Positions 49,250 to 59,067 of a stretch of 64,000 nt of DNA are shown in pieces (the stretch's first letter is position 1; each line of letters starts with the position of its first letter). The stretch is from Oscillospiraceae bacterium (GTDB lineage: Bacteria > Bacillota > Clostridia > Oscillospirales > Acutalibacteraceae). The translations under genes and the position numbers were made by a program. Under the pieces are notes generated by a model that searched no databases, had not been told where the DNA came from, and was given only the letters and a program-made list of their open reading frames with translations. The stretch spans positions 1-64,000 of the forward strand of contig SVPN01000002.1 in NCBI GenBank assembly GCA_015065805.1, read 5' to 3'.

Positions 49250-50497
49250 ATGCACAAGCGGCTGATTTTTCACGTGGATGTCAACAGCGCCTTCCTGTCG
49301 TGGTCGGCGGTGCGCGAGCTGCAAAACGGCGGCCAGGATCTGCGCCTGATCCCCTCGGCAGTCGGCGGCGAACGCGATTCCCGCACGGGCATCATCCTTG
49401 CCAAGTCCATTACCGCCAAGAAAATGGGGGTCAAAACGGGAGAACCCGTCTCGATGGCACTGCGCAAATGCCCGCACCTCACCGTTGTCAAGCCCGATTT
49501 CAAGCTCTATCTCGCGCAATCCCGCGCGTTTATGGCGATCTGCCGCGATTTTGCACCCGTTGTTGAGCAATATTCCATCGACGAATGCTTCCTCGATATG
49601 AGCGGGATGCATCTGCTCTACCCCGATCCCGTCGAAGCGGCACATCTGCTCAAAAACCGCATCCGCGATACCCTGGGCTTCACCGTCAACATCGGCATCG
49701 GGCCGAACAAACTCCTTGCCAAAACGGCGGGTGATTTTGAAAAGCCCGATAAGGTACATACGCTGTTTTTGCACGAAATCGAACACAAGCTGTGGCCGCT
49801 TCCCGTGGAGGATCTGATCGGTGTCGGTGCCTCCACCGCCGAAAAACTGCGCCGTTGTTGCCTGCGTACGGTCGGCGATGTGGCGAGAATCGCTCCCAAC
49901 CGCCTGAAAGCCATCGTCGGCAACGCGTACGGTGAACAGCTTCACCGCTATGTGCACGGCATCGACGACAGCCCCGTGCTTGCCGAGCCCGAAGAGCCAA
50001 AGGGCTACAGCATCTCCACCACATTAGAGGACAACGTCACAACGACCGATGCCGCTCACGCCATTTTGTTGGCACTGACCGACAGCGTCACCGCCCGTAT
50101 GCGCGCCGACGGCGCCAAGGCGTTCGGCGTCGGGGTCACGGTGCGCACGACCGACTTCAAGACCCGCTCACACCAGCGCAAGCTTGATACCCCGACCGAC
50201 ATCACCGATGAGGTGTTCGAGCAGGTCAAAGCCCTGCTTACCGAGCTGTGGCAGACGCGCGCACCGCTGCGTCTGTTAGGGGTGTCGCTGTTTGACGTCA
50301 CCCGCGAGGATGCCCTGCAGCTGTCCTTCTTCGGCGAGGAGGACAAGACCCGCTCGCGCAATCTCGACAAGGCGGTGGACGGCATCCGCGCCCGCTTCGG
50401 CTCTCAGGGCATCGTGCGGGCGGGAGCGATGAACACGCCTGCACGCATCGGGCGGAAATACAAAGCCAAAACCGAACTCGATTCTTCCGATACCTGA
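49250..50497 (+). CDS. dinB: DNA polymerase IV
   Basis: FHVDVNSAFLSWSAVRELQNGG; QYSIDECFLDMSGM; GIGPNKLLAKTAGDFEKPDKV. Confidence 0.94.
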   Translation: MHKRLIFHVDVNSAFLSWSAVRELQNGGQDLRLIPSAVGGERDSRTGIILAKSITAKKMGVKTGEPVSMALRKCPHLTVVKPDFKLYLAQSRAFMAICRDFAPVVEQYSIDECFLDMSGMHLLYPDPVEAAHLLKNRIRDTLGFTVNIGIGPNKLLAKTAGDFEKPDKVHTLFLHEIEHKLWPLPVEDLIGVGASTAEKLRRCCLRTVGDVARIAPNRLKAIVGNAYGEQLHRYVHGIDDSPVLAEPEEPKGYSISTTLEDNVTTTDAAHAILLALTDSVTARMRADGAKAFGVGVTVRTTDFKTRSHQRKLDTPTDITDEVFEQVKALLTELWQTRAPLRLLGVSLFDVTREDALQLSFFGEEDKTRSRNLDKAVDGIRARFGSQGIVRAGAMNTPARIGRKYKAKTELDSSDT

Positions 50498-50512
50498 AAG
50501 GAGTTTTTCACA

Positions 50513-51241
50513 ATGGATACCATTCATCTGCAAAACAAAGGCAACACCCTCATCGTCGCCCATCGCGGTATGAGCGGACTGGAAACCGAAAACACCTGCG
50601 CGGCATTCGTCGCGGCGGGCAACCGCTCGCACATTGGCATCGAAACGGATGTGCACAAGACCGCAGACGGCAGATTCGTCGTTATCCACGATGACGATAC
50701 CTCGCGCGTAGGCGAGATCGGCATCCCCGTGGAGGGCTCCACGTTCGACGCCCTGCGCGCCGTGCGCATCAAGGACAAGGACGGCTCGCTTGCCCGCGCG
50801 GATCTGATGATCCCCACCTTGGAGGAATATATCGGCATCTGCCGCCGCTACGATAAGATCGCCGTGCTGGAATTCAAAAACCGCTTTGAGGATGAGGACA
50901 TCGCAAAGGTCGTGTCCGTCATCGACGAAATGGGTCATCTTGACAAAACGATCTTCATTTCCTTCTGGTATGAAAACCTCGTTTCGCTCAAGGAGCAGTT
51001 TCCCCATCTGCCCGCACAGTTCCTGACGGGTGAGCGCGACGATCACGAGTGGCTGTGCGCGGAACTCGCCTCCAAGGGCATCGACATCGATATCCAGTGG
51101 GGTGCGGTGACGAAGGAGCGCGTCGAAATGTGGCACGCGGCAGGACTGAAGGTCAACTGCTGGACGGTCGATCACCCCGACGATGCCGCCCGCCTGATCG
51201 GGATGGGCGTCGATTATATCACAAGTAACATTCTGGAGTAA
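50513..51241 (+). CDS. Glycerophosphodiester phosphodiesterase family protein
   Basis: LIVAHRGMSGLETENTCAAFVAAGNRSHIGIETDVHKTADGRFVVIHDD. Confidence 0.93.
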   Translation: MDTIHLQNKGNTLIVAHRGMSGLETENTCAAFVAAGNRSHIGIETDVHKTADGRFVVIHDDDTSRVGEIGIPVEGSTFDALRAVRIKDKDGSLARADLMIPTLEEYIGICRRYDKIAVLEFKNRFEDEDIAKVVSVIDEMGHLDKTIFISFWYENLVSLKEQFPHLPAQFLTGERDDHEWLCAELASKGIDIDIQWGAVTKERVEMWHAAGLKVNCWTVDHPDDAARLIGMGVDYITSNILE

Positions 51242-51244
51242 TCT

Positions 51245-52726
51245 ATGCAACTTCATCTTTACGGCGGGATCGCCCGCTATGAACCCGAAAATATCTGTCG
51301 GCTGTTTTTGCCGCACGAGCCGATCACGCTGTGCGACGCCGTGCCCGAGGGGGACGGCGTGCGCGTGTCGGCGGGCGTGCAGGGTGACACCGCCGTGTGC
51401 CGCGTGATGCTCGGGGACTATGACCGCGAGAGGCGTGCACCGATCGTCACCGACGATCCGCTGATGGCCCTGTGGGGCACACCGGCGGAGCTGGCGGTCG
51501 CGACCCTGCTGTATCGGCAGTTCTGCGAGCTGTTTCACACCGCTCAGCCGTGGGGACTGCTGACGGGTGTCCGTCCCGTCAAGCTGCTTCGCCGCCTGAC
51601 GCATGAGGTCGGCGAGGAGCAGGCGCTTGCCTATTTCCGCGAACGCTTGCTGTGCAGTGACGAAAAAGCCGTGCTGGCTCAGCGCACCCTTCACGCGGAG
51701 GACAAGATCCTGTCGCTGTCCTCCCCGCAGTCGTGCAGTGTCTATCTGTCGGTGCCGTTTTGCCCGACCCGCTGTTCGTATTGCTCGTTTGTGTCGCACA
51801 CGACCGAAAAATCGCAACACCTCATCCCCGCCTATGTGACGCTTCTGTGCCGCGAAATTGAGGAAACGGGACGCATTCTCCGTCAGCTCGGCCTGCGGCT
51901 TGACAGCCTGTACATCGGCGGCGGTACACCGACGACCCTCTCCGCTTCTCAGTTAGAGGCGGTGATGGCAACCGTGAACGACCATCTTGATCTGTCGCAC
52001 TGCCTCGAATATACCGTCGAGGCGGGACGCCCCGACACCGTGACCGAGGAGAAGCTCCGTGCGATCCTTGCGGGCGGTGCGACGCGTCTGAGCATCAATC
52101 CGCAGACGCTTCACGATCACGTGCTCGACACCATCGGTCGCCGTCACACCGTCAAGCAGTTTTACGATGCCTTTTCGCTGGCGCGCAAGGTCGGCTTTGA
52201 CCACATCAACACCGATCTCATCGCGGGCCTGCCGACCGATTCGCTCGACGGCTTCAAGGCATCGGTGGACGGCATTTTAGCACTGTCGCCCGAAAGCGTG
52301 ACCGTGCATACCCTGTCAATGAAGCGCGCATCGCATCTCGTGGTGCGCGACCATTCCGAATACGACGCAGGCGGCGAAACGCCGCAGATGGTGCGCTACG
52401 CAAGCGAACGGCTGTGGGAAAACGGCTATCATCCGTATTACCTCTACCGTCAGAGCCGCTGTGTGGGCAATCAGGAGAACACGGGCTGGTCGAAGGACGG
52501 CCACGACGGACTGTACAACGTGTTTATGATGGATGAGACGCACACCGTCATCGGTTGCGGTGCGGGTGCCGTCACCAAGCTCAAATCTCCCGACAGCGAC
52601 TATCTTGAGCGCGTGTTCAACTTCAAATTCCCCTATGAATATATCGACCGCTTCGACGAAATGCTGGAGCGCAAACAACAGGTGGTGACCTTTTATGAAT
52701 CCTGCTCCGATACAACCGACGCTTGA
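51245..52726 (+). CDS. Radical SAM coproporphyrinogen dehydrogenase-like protein (HemZ-like)
   Basis: VPFCPTRCSYCSFVSHTTEK; LYIGGGTPTTLSASQLEAVM. Confidence 0.9.
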   Translation: MQLHLYGGIARYEPENICRLFLPHEPITLCDAVPEGDGVRVSAGVQGDTAVCRVMLGDYDRERRAPIVTDDPLMALWGTPAELAVATLLYRQFCELFHTAQPWGLLTGVRPVKLLRRLTHEVGEEQALAYFRERLLCSDEKAVLAQRTLHAEDKILSLSSPQSCSVYLSVPFCPTRCSYCSFVSHTTEKSQHLIPAYVTLLCREIEETGRILRQLGLRLDSLYIGGGTPTTLSASQLEAVMATVNDHLDLSHCLEYTVEAGRPDTVTEEKLRAILAGGATRLSINPQTLHDHVLDTIGRRHTVKQFYDAFSLARKVGFDHINTDLIAGLPTDSLDGFKASVDGILALSPESVTVHTLSMKRASHLVVRDHSEYDAGGETPQMVRYASERLWENGYHPYYLYRQSRCVGNQENTGWSKDGHDGLYNVFMMDETHTVIGCGAGAVTKLKSPDSDYLERVFNFKFPYEYIDRFDEMLERKQQVVTFYESCSDTTDA

Positions 52727-53648
52727 TCTTACCGCGCTTCGCGCTCAGCTTGCCGACGCGGATCGCTTTGTTGCCGAGGAGGAAGCCGCGTACAATCATC
52801 AGATCGCGCTGGCGGCAGACACGATTGCCGCCGCAACCGACGGCTGTCAGATCGTGTGGATGTGCGGCCCGTCCTCGGTGGGCAAGACCACCACGGCAAA
52901 GCGGCTGTGCGCGGCACTGGAAAACCGCGGTCTGCAGGCGTTTGTGATCTCCCTGGACGATTTTTACCGCGGCATCGGCAACGCCCCCAGACTGGCGGAC
53001 GGCTCCTTCGACTACGAATCGCCCGAAGCCCTTGATCTGCCGCAGCTTCGCCGCTGTGTCACCGAGCTGATGACCACGGGTGAGACACGGCTTCCGCGCT
53101 ACAATTTTGAAACGGGACAACCGATCGCACTGCGTGTGCAATTCCGCATCACGGGTCGCACCGCGGTGATCTTTGAGGGCATTCAGGCGTTTTCGCCCCT
53201 GCTCACCGACGGCATCCCGCGCGAGATCCTCGGCTCTCCGTTACGGCTGTTCATCAACACCCACACCCGTTATACAAACGGCGATACGCCGCTGTTGTGC
53301 CGTCGGGACATCCGTTTAGCACGCCGCCTGCTCCGCGATGAACGCACCCGCGGCAGTGATTTTGAGGAAACAATGAGTATGTGGCAAAAGGTGCTTGCGG
53401 GTGACGAGCGCCACATCTTCCCTTACAGCGATGCGGCGGATATCCTGATCAATTCGTCGCTCGGCTACGAGCCCTGCGTCCTGGGCGGTCTGCTTGCCGA
53501 CCGTCTGCCGTCCCTGTACGGCACCGCCTACGAGGCAACCGCGCGGCGGCTGATCGCGGCGTTCGCGCAATTCCCCGTCCTTGCGCCCGAGCTTGTGCCT
53601 TCGGGCAGTGTTCTGCGCGAATTTATCGGAACCTCTTGCACGTTTTGA
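52695..53648 (+). CDS. Uridine kinase-like nucleoside kinase
   Basis: IVWMCGPSSVGKTTTAKRLCAALENRGLQAFVISLDDFYRG. Confidence 0.85.
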   Translation: MNPAPIQPTLDLTALRAQLADADRFVAEEEAAYNHQIALAADTIAAATDGCQIVWMCGPSSVGKTTTAKRLCAALENRGLQAFVISLDDFYRGIGNAPRLADGSFDYESPEALDLPQLRRCVTELMTTGETRLPRYNFETGQPIALRVQFRITGRTAVIFEGIQAFSPLLTDGIPREILGSPLRLFINTHTRYTNGDTPLLCRRDIRLARRLLRDERTRGSDFEETMSMWQKVLAGDERHIFPYSDAADILINSSLGYEPCVLGGLLADRLPSLYGTAYEATARRLIAAFAQFPVLAPELVPSGSVLREFIGTSCTF

Positions 53649-53664
53649 AAAAATAGAGTATACT
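53636..53664 (+). promoter_or_regulatory. Putative sigma-A promoter (TTGCAC-17-TATACT)
   Basis: Spacer gttttgAAAAAATAGAG. Confidence 0.65.
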
Positions 53665-53699
53665 GTTAGTAACCTCAAACGAAAGGACGGACTTGTGTT

Positions 53700-54056
53700 A
53701 TGACGTTTTTTGAAGATGTACTGGCAAAAGCACGTGAGCTTGCCGCTTCCGTAAAGGACAAAACAGGAGAATTTGTGGATAAAACCAAGATCAAGCTGAC
53801 CGTCTCCGATCTGGAGAAGAAATTGGCCGCTACCTTTGAGGGCATCGGTCGCCTGGTGTACGATGCCGAAACCTCCGGCGAGGATATCACTCAGCTCAAG
53901 GCGGATGCCTTCGACACCGTCAAGGAGCTGCAGGAGGAGATCGATCAGCTGCAGGCAAAGCTGTACGAGATGGACGGCGTGAGCGTGTGCCGCGAATGCG
54001 GTGCTCCCAACGAAACAGATGCCGCTTTTTGCAAAAAATGCGGTAAACCGCTGTAA
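53700..54056 (+). CDS. Zinc-ribbon protein with N-terminal coiled coil
   Basis: C-terminal VCRECGAPNETDAAFCKKCGKPL. Confidence 0.8.
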   Translation: MTFFEDVLAKARELAASVKDKTGEFVDKTKIKLTVSDLEKKLAATFEGIGRLVYDAETSGEDITQLKADAFDTVKELQEEIDQLQAKLYEMDGVSVCRECGAPNETDAAFCKKCGKPL

Positions 54057-54103
54057 AATCTTCCTTTTTTCGGGATTTTTTCGGGAAAATTGCTTCTTAC
54101 CAC

Positions 54104-54132
54104 TTGCAATCTGTCAAAAAATAGAGTATAGT
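54104..54132 (+). promoter_or_regulatory. Putative sigma-A promoter (TTGCAA-17-TATAGT)
   Basis: Spacer tctgtcAAAAAATAGAG, upstream of mazG. Confidence 0.65.
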
Positions 54133-54161
54133 GAAGTGGTTGCAGAAAGGCAGGGAGCGCT

Positions 54162-54965
54162 ATGGCGATCCATATTGAAACAAAAGAACGCTACACAACA
54201 GAGGATCTGCTGTTCATTATGAAGGCGCTTCGCTCTCCCGAGGGTTGCCCGTGGGACCGCGAACAGACCAACCGCTCTATCCGCACCAACTTCATCGAGG
54301 AAACCTACGAAGCCATCGAAGCCATCGACAACGGTGACGATCCCGCGCTGTGCGAGGAGCTTGGCGATGTGCTGATGCAGGTGGTCTTCCACGCACAGAT
54401 GGCGTCGGAGGAGGATCGCTTTTCGTATGACGATGTGGTGGACGGTGTCTGCAAAAAGCTGATCGTCCGTCACCCGCACGTGTTCGGCGACGGCAAAGCG
54501 GACGATGCCGCAGCGGTGCTCAAAACGTGGGACGCGATCAAGCGTCAGACGAAGGGCACCTCCGAGCAAAGCACCCTGCTTCGCAATCTGCCCCGTGCCC
54601 TGCCCGCACTGATGCGTGCCGCCAAGGTGCAGGAGCGTGCCGCGCGTGTCGGCTTTGACTGGCCGACGGTTGACGGTGCTCTTGCCGCGCTGTCAAGCGA
54701 AGCCGACGAGCTTCGCGAGGCGATCGCGCAGGGCGACAAGGCGCACATTGACGAGGAGTTCGGCGATCTGCTGTTTTCCGCTGTCAACGTGTCCCGTTTC
54801 CTCAAAACGGACGCGGAGATGTCGCTCAACGCCGCAACCGACAAATTCATCCGCCGCTTCACGCGGGTGGAAGCGCTTGCCGCTCAGCGCGGCATCGATA
54901 TGCAGACCGCTTCGCTCGAAGAGCTCGACGCCCTGTGGGACATCGCCAAAGCGGAGCAACAATAA
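54162..54965 (+). CDS. mazG: Nucleoside triphosphate pyrophosphohydrolase MazG
   Basis: LRSPEGCPWDREQTNRSIRTNFIEETYEAIEAIDNGDDPALCEELGDVLMQVVFHAQMA. Confidence 0.95.
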   Translation: MAIHIETKERYTTEDLLFIMKALRSPEGCPWDREQTNRSIRTNFIEETYEAIEAIDNGDDPALCEELGDVLMQVVFHAQMASEEDRFSYDDVVDGVCKKLIVRHPHVFGDGKADDAAAVLKTWDAIKRQTKGTSEQSTLLRNLPRALPALMRAAKVQERAARVGFDWPTVDGALAALSSEADELREAIAQGDKAHIDEEFGDLLFSAVNVSRFLKTDAEMSLNAATDKFIRRFTRVEALAAQRGIDMQTASLEELDALWDIAKAEQQ

Positions 54966-55029
54966 CCCCGTTATCCAACGCGAGTTCGCGTAAGATATAC
55001 AACAAAAAATATCAGGAGGTACACCCATT

Positions 55030-55305
55030 ATGAAAAAAGCAGAATTGGCTGCCATCGTGGCAGAAAAAGCAGGCCTGACCAAGAAAGACGCTGACGCGGC
55101 GATCTCCGCTGTTGTCGAAGCGATCACCGAAGCTCTTGTGAAGGGCGACAAGGTTCAGTTTGTCGGCTTCGGCACCTTCGAAGTCCGTGAGCGCGGCGCT
55201 CGCACCGGCAAGAACCCCCGCACCGGCGAAGTCATCGAGATCGCGGCTTGCAAGCAGCCCGCTTTCAAGGCCGGCAAGGCTCTCAAGGACGCTGTTGCGA
55301 AATAA
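55030..55305 (+). CDS. HU-family DNA-binding protein
   Basis: [36 protein letters not shown]...[23 protein letters not shown]. Confidence 0.96.
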   Translation: MKKAELAAIVAEKAGLTKKDADAAISAVVEAITEALVKGDKVQFVGFGTFEVRERGARTGKNPRTGEVIEIAACKQPAFKAGKALKDAVAK

Positions 55306-55315
55306 GTTCCGGCAA

Positions 55316-55352
55316 TGCAAAACACCGCAGAGACGCTCTGCGGTGTTTTTGT
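55316..55352 (+). terminator. Rho-independent terminator after the HU gene
   Basis: AACACCGCAGAGacgCTCTGCGGTGTTTTT. Confidence 0.75.
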
Positions 55353-55386
55353 TATCACTTGTATCGGAGGGAAAGGAGGGTTTCCC

Positions 55387-55626
55387 ATGCGCTTGGACAA
55401 ATATCTGAAGGTCTCCCGCCTGATCAAACGCCGCACGGTTGCCAACGAGGCGTGTGACGCCGGTCGTGTCACCGTCAACGGCAAGGTGGCGCGCGCCTCC
55501 TACGACGTGAAGGTCGGTGACGAGATCGCGCTGACGCTCGGTGCGCGCGAAGTGCGCGTTGAGGTCGTCGCCGTGCAGGAGACCGTTGCGAAAAACGACG
55601 CGTCGATGCTGTATAAAATTCTGTAA
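55387..55626 (+). CDS. S4-domain RNA-binding protein (RlbA/Hsp15-like)
   Basis: MRLDKYLKVSRLIKRRTVANEACDAGRVTVNGKVARASYDVKVGDEI. Confidence 0.92.
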   Translation: MRLDKYLKVSRLIKRRTVANEACDAGRVTVNGKVARASYDVKVGDEIALTLGAREVRVEVVAVQETVAKNDASMLYKIL

Positions 55627-55673
55627 TACCGTGCCTCCTTTGTACATACACATCTACAAAGGAGGCGTCTTTT

Positions 55674-55961
55674 ATGCTTTGTAAGATTACGGACATACAC
55701 GATAAAGAGGTCATCAACATCTGCGACGGCAACCGCTTAGGATGCGTGGACGATGTCGAGGTGGACACCTGCACCGCTCAGCTTTGCGCCATCGTCATTC
55801 ACGGCAAGCCGAAGCTGTTCGGCTTTGCGGGACACGAGGAGGATTTAGTGATTCCGTGGAAGGAGATCGAGATCATCGGCGAGGAGACGATCCTGGTCAA
55901 CCGTCCTGTGTGTTCGCCGACACCGCGCAAGCCGCGTTGGTTTGACAAATTTACTCATTGA
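55674..55961 (+). CDS. YlmC/YmxH-family (PRC-barrel) sporulation-associated protein
   Basis: KITDIHDKEVINICDGNRLGCVDDVEVDTCTAQLCAIVIHGKPKLFGFAGHEEDLVIPWKEIEIIGEETILV. Confidence 0.85.
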   Translation: MLCKITDIHDKEVINICDGNRLGCVDDVEVDTCTAQLCAIVIHGKPKLFGFAGHEEDLVIPWKEIEIIGEETILVNRPVCSPTPRKPRWFDKFTH

Positions 55962-56088
55962 CCCTTATGAAACGCGCTGTGTGTTATATGAAAAAGGATG
56001 TGAAGCTGTGAAAATCTTACCCGATCCGACGCATCCGCTGTACACATACAGTCTCGAAAGCGTCTGACGCGAGCTTGACAATCTGTAA

Positions 56089-56730
56089 GAAAAGGGGCTG
56101 TCGCGTTAAGGAACAATTGCACAAACCATCTTGCCTCTCTCCCCGGGAGAGGTGGCACGAGCGCAAGCGAGTGACGGAGAGGGTAAAAGAAAAGCGGCGA
56201 AACGGGAGTTGTCCTTAGCGGAGAATTATAAAAGAGAACGTAGGGCGGGGGCTTGCTCCCGCCGCCGGTAACATATCTGATTTTATCGTTTTATGGTGAG
56301 TTTCGCGTTTGTGGTACAAACGCATCGGGTGAACCCGAACCCCTTATTTACAGAAGATAGAAAGAGAAGGTTCAGCAAGTATGCCGAACCTTCTCTTTCT
56401 GTTTTAGTGAAAGGATTGTCTGTATGTTGTTTTAATTTGGAAACGAAGTGCAAGGCATTCCTTCGCCCCTTGTGAAAGGAATGCGATTGAGTGAAAGCGA
56501 AACCGGGGGGATGTTGTCGCGTTTCACGCTACCGTTCCCTTACGGGAACGCGGCGGGAGCAAGCCCCCGCCCTACGATGTTGCCGCCATTTTCTCCGTTA
56601 AGAAGCACCGAGTAAAAGCATTGCTTTTTTGTTGAAAACCCTCTCAGTCTCGCCTGTCGGCTCGACAGCTCCCCCAAAGGGGGAGCCAAGAGAATTGTGC
56701 AAAATGTCCTTAACGCGACAGCCCCTTTTT
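56089..56730. mobile_element. MITE-like element copy 2, interrupted by a nested inverted-repeat element
   Basis: Left end AAAAGGGGCTGTCGCGTTAAGGAACAATTGCACAA; right end TTGTGCAAAATGTCCTTAACGCGACAGCCCCTTTTT; extra ~400 bp centre compared with 5738-5967. Confidence 0.75.
56210..56604. mobile_element. Nested inverted-repeat element inside MITE copy 2
   Basis: CCTTAGCGGAGAA...CGTAGGGCGGGGGCTTGCTCCCGCCG at left; CGGCGGGAGCAAGCCCCCGCCCTACG...TTCTCCGTTAAG at right. Confidence 0.55.
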
Positions 56731-56736
56731 ACTGTC

Positions 56737-57684
56737 TTATTGCTCGCCGAGGCACGCCGCGCCGATGATGCCCGCGTCGTTTCCGAGCGCCGCGGCACAC
56801 AGACGGGTCTGGTGCTTGCTGTACTTGCTGTAGCGGTCACGCTCGATGTGCTCCATCACGGGCTTGAGAAGCGCATCGCCTTCGTGGCTGATGCCGCCGC
56901 CGATGCACAGCACCTCGGGCTGGAAGATGTTGACCATATTGGTCAGACCGCTTGCCAGATACTTGATATACTGATCCACGACCGCCTTCGCAACGGGGCA
57001 ACCCGCACGCATCGCATCAAATGCGGTACGACCGCTGACCTTGCCCTTTTCCTGCGCGGCTTTCGCCATCAGGCTGTCGGGATTCTGCTCGATGGCCGCT
57101 TTGGTCTGGCGAATCAGTGCCGTCGCCGAGGCATACGCCTCCCAGCAGCCCTGACGGCCGCAGCCGCACTGCTCGCCGTCCACCACGATCACGATGTGAC
57201 CGAGCTCTGCCGCCGCACAGTTGAAGCCGTCGTAGATCTTGCCGTCGATGATGATGCCGCCGCCGACACCCGTGCCCAGCGTGATGCACAGCGCATTCTT
57301 TGCACCCTTCGCCGCACCCGCAACTGCCTCGCCGAGTGCCGCCGCATTGGCGTCGTTTTCGATGTAGACGGGCTTGCCGACCATCGCCGCCAGCTCCGCC
57401 TGCAGGGGTACCTCTTTGAAATCAAGATTGCAGGAATATTCCACAAGACCCGTGAAGACGTTGCAGGTGCCCGGGCAACCGACGCCGACATACTTCACGT
57501 CCTCCATCGTCAGACCCGCGTTTTCCACCGCCTGCTTCGACAGTGCCGCCATATCCTCCAAAATCGCCTTGTACGGGCGAGGCAGGTTGGTCTTGCACTC
57601 CGCTTTTGCAATAATCTCGTTGTTTTCGTTGACAACACCCGCCACAATGTTGGTGCCGCCTAAATCAATGCCGATACGTACCAT
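56737..57684 (-). CDS. ROK-family glucokinase-like kinase
   Basis: MVRIGIDLGGTNIVAGVVNENNEI; YVGVGCPGTCN; CGCGRQGCWEAYAS. Confidence 0.93.
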   Translation of the reverse strand: MVRIGIDLGGTNIVAGVVNENNEIIAKAECKTNLPRPYKAILEDMAALSKQAVENAGLTMEDVKYVGVGCPGTCNVFTGLVEYSCNLDFKEVPLQAELAAMVGKPVYIENDANAAALGEAVAGAAKGAKNALCITLGTGVGGGIIIDGKIYDGFNCAAAELGHIVIVVDGEQCGCGRQGCWEAYASATALIRQTKAAIEQNPDSLMAKAAQEKGKVSGRTAFDAMRAGCPVAKAVVDQYIKYLASGLTNMVNIFQPEVLCIGGGISHEGDALLKPVMEHIERDRYSKYSKHQTRLCAAALGNDAGIIGAACLGEQ

Positions 57685-57905
57685 AAAACACAAACTCCTC
57701 TCGGAAATTTTTTGCTCATACACCTTATTATATCCCACAAACGGGCATTCGTAAAGGGAAAAGTGCAATTTTTTGCATACATTACGAAAAATTCCGAAAA
57801 AACTTGCACATCCGTGCGAAAACCGCGCGTTATCGGTTGGTAATATTTTCCACAGGCGTTCACGTGAAAATATGAACCGATGTTAAAGAAAGAAGGAATC
57901 CGACA

Positions 57906-58742
57906 ATGAAGACCATGATCAAAACGCTCGTACTGTATGCCCTGATCACCCTGCTTACCGCGTTTGCGTTTGCAAGCTGTGACGCACAGCCGGCGCCGAT
58001 GCCCGCACCGACCGTCACCACAACAACCGCGACACCTACAACGACCACCGCCCCCGTGACAACAACCACAACCACTACATCAACCACAACGACGGCCGCG
58101 ACAACTACGTCTGCCACGACAACCACCACAACAACCGCCGCCCCCACAACCACGACAGCGGCTGAGATCACAACGACCGTCGCGCCGACAACAGCGCCGA
58201 CCTCCGTCAAGCCGACGACCGCGGCCACTACGATCATAACCACAGCCGCACCGACTACGGTCAAATCGACGACCGCAACGAAAGCCCCGATGACCACCTT
58301 CCGCCCCACCACGACGACCACGACGACCACGGCAACCACAACAACCACCAAGCCCGCCGCCACGCCCGCCGCTCCGAGTGCCGAAGCCTTGCGCGTATTT
58401 GAGCTGATCAATGAAGAGCGTGCCAAAGCAGGTGTGGCACCGCTGGAGTATTGCTATGCGCTTCAGCCGGGTGTTGACCTTCGCGCCGTGGAAATCAGCT
58501 ACTGCTTCTCCCACACCCGCCCCGACGGCACGAAGTGCTATACGGTTACGGAGGAGCTGGGCTTGCCCGTGCACGCGTGCGGTGAAAACATCGCGTGGGG
58601 ATACCTGACCCCCGAAGAGGTTATGGACGGCTGGATGAATTCTCAGGGTCACCGCGAGAACATCCTGCGCGACTGGTTTACCGGCGTTGCCGTCGGCTAC
58701 GATCCTTCGACAAATTCCTGGGTGCAAATGTTCACCTTCTGA
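57906..58742 (+). CDS. Secreted CAP/SCP-domain protein with long Thr-rich linker
   Basis: Signal peptide/lipobox-like AFAFASCDAQP; ~110-aa T/A/P-rich linker; CAP domain YCFSHTRPDGTKCYTV...GENIAWGYLTPEEVMDGWMNSQGHRENILRDWFTGVAVGY. Confidence 0.9.
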   Translation: MKTMIKTLVLYALITLLTAFAFASCDAQPAPMPAPTVTTTTATPTTTTAPVTTTTTTTSTTTTAATTTSATTTTTTTAAPTTTTAAEITTTVAPTTAPTSVKPTTAATTIITTAAPTTVKSTTATKAPMTTFRPTTTTTTTTATTTTTKPAATPAAPSAEALRVFELINEERAKAGVAPLEYCYALQPGVDLRAVEISYCFSHTRPDGTKCYTVTEELGLPVHACGENIAWGYLTPEEVMDGWMNSQGHRENILRDWFTGVAVGYDPSTNSWVQMFTF

Positions 58743-58765
58743 CCGCTGTACGTCCCTTTTTGCCG

Positions 58766-58800
58766 CGGCTCCTCTGACACAGGAGTCCGCGGCGTTTTTA
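58766..58800 (+). terminator. Rho-independent terminator
   Basis: GCCGCGGctCCTctgacacAGGagtCCGCGGCgttttt. Confidence 0.7.
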
Positions 58801-58814
58801 TGCACGAAAACCCA

Positions 58815-58843
58815 TTGCCAAACACGGGGATTTATGGTATACT
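58815..58843 (+). promoter_or_regulatory. Putative sigma-A promoter (TTGCCA-17-TATACT)
   Basis: Upstream of the DUF951-prfA genes. Confidence 0.65.
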
Positions 58844-58875
58844 GATGATGATTAAGCTTTATGGAGGGATGCGCT

Positions 58876-59067
58876 GTGGACGTACGTGTCGGTGACCGTC
58901 TGGAACTCAAAAAGCCGCATCCGTGCGGCGGACATCGCTTTGAGGTGTTGCGCTCGGGTATGGATTTTCGGCTGAAATGCCTGACCTGTGCGCACGAGAT
59001 GCTTGTCCCCCGCTCCAAGATCGAACGCTTCATCCGCAAGATCGAGCGTGACGAGGGGGTAGAGTGA
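58876..59067 (+). CDS. DUF951-family protein
   Basis: [59 protein letters not shown] start after GGAGGG. Confidence 0.9.
   Translation: MDVRVGDRLELKKPHPCGGHRFEVLRSGMDFRLKCLTCAHEMLVPRSKIERFIRKIERDEGVE

Noticed and set aside
50276-51820. 514-aa minus-strand ORF
   Set aside because: Antisense to dinB end, GDPD and HemZ-like genes.
56293-56475. 60-aa ORF inside the nested element
   Set aside because: Spans a terminator-like palindrome and has no homology-like features.
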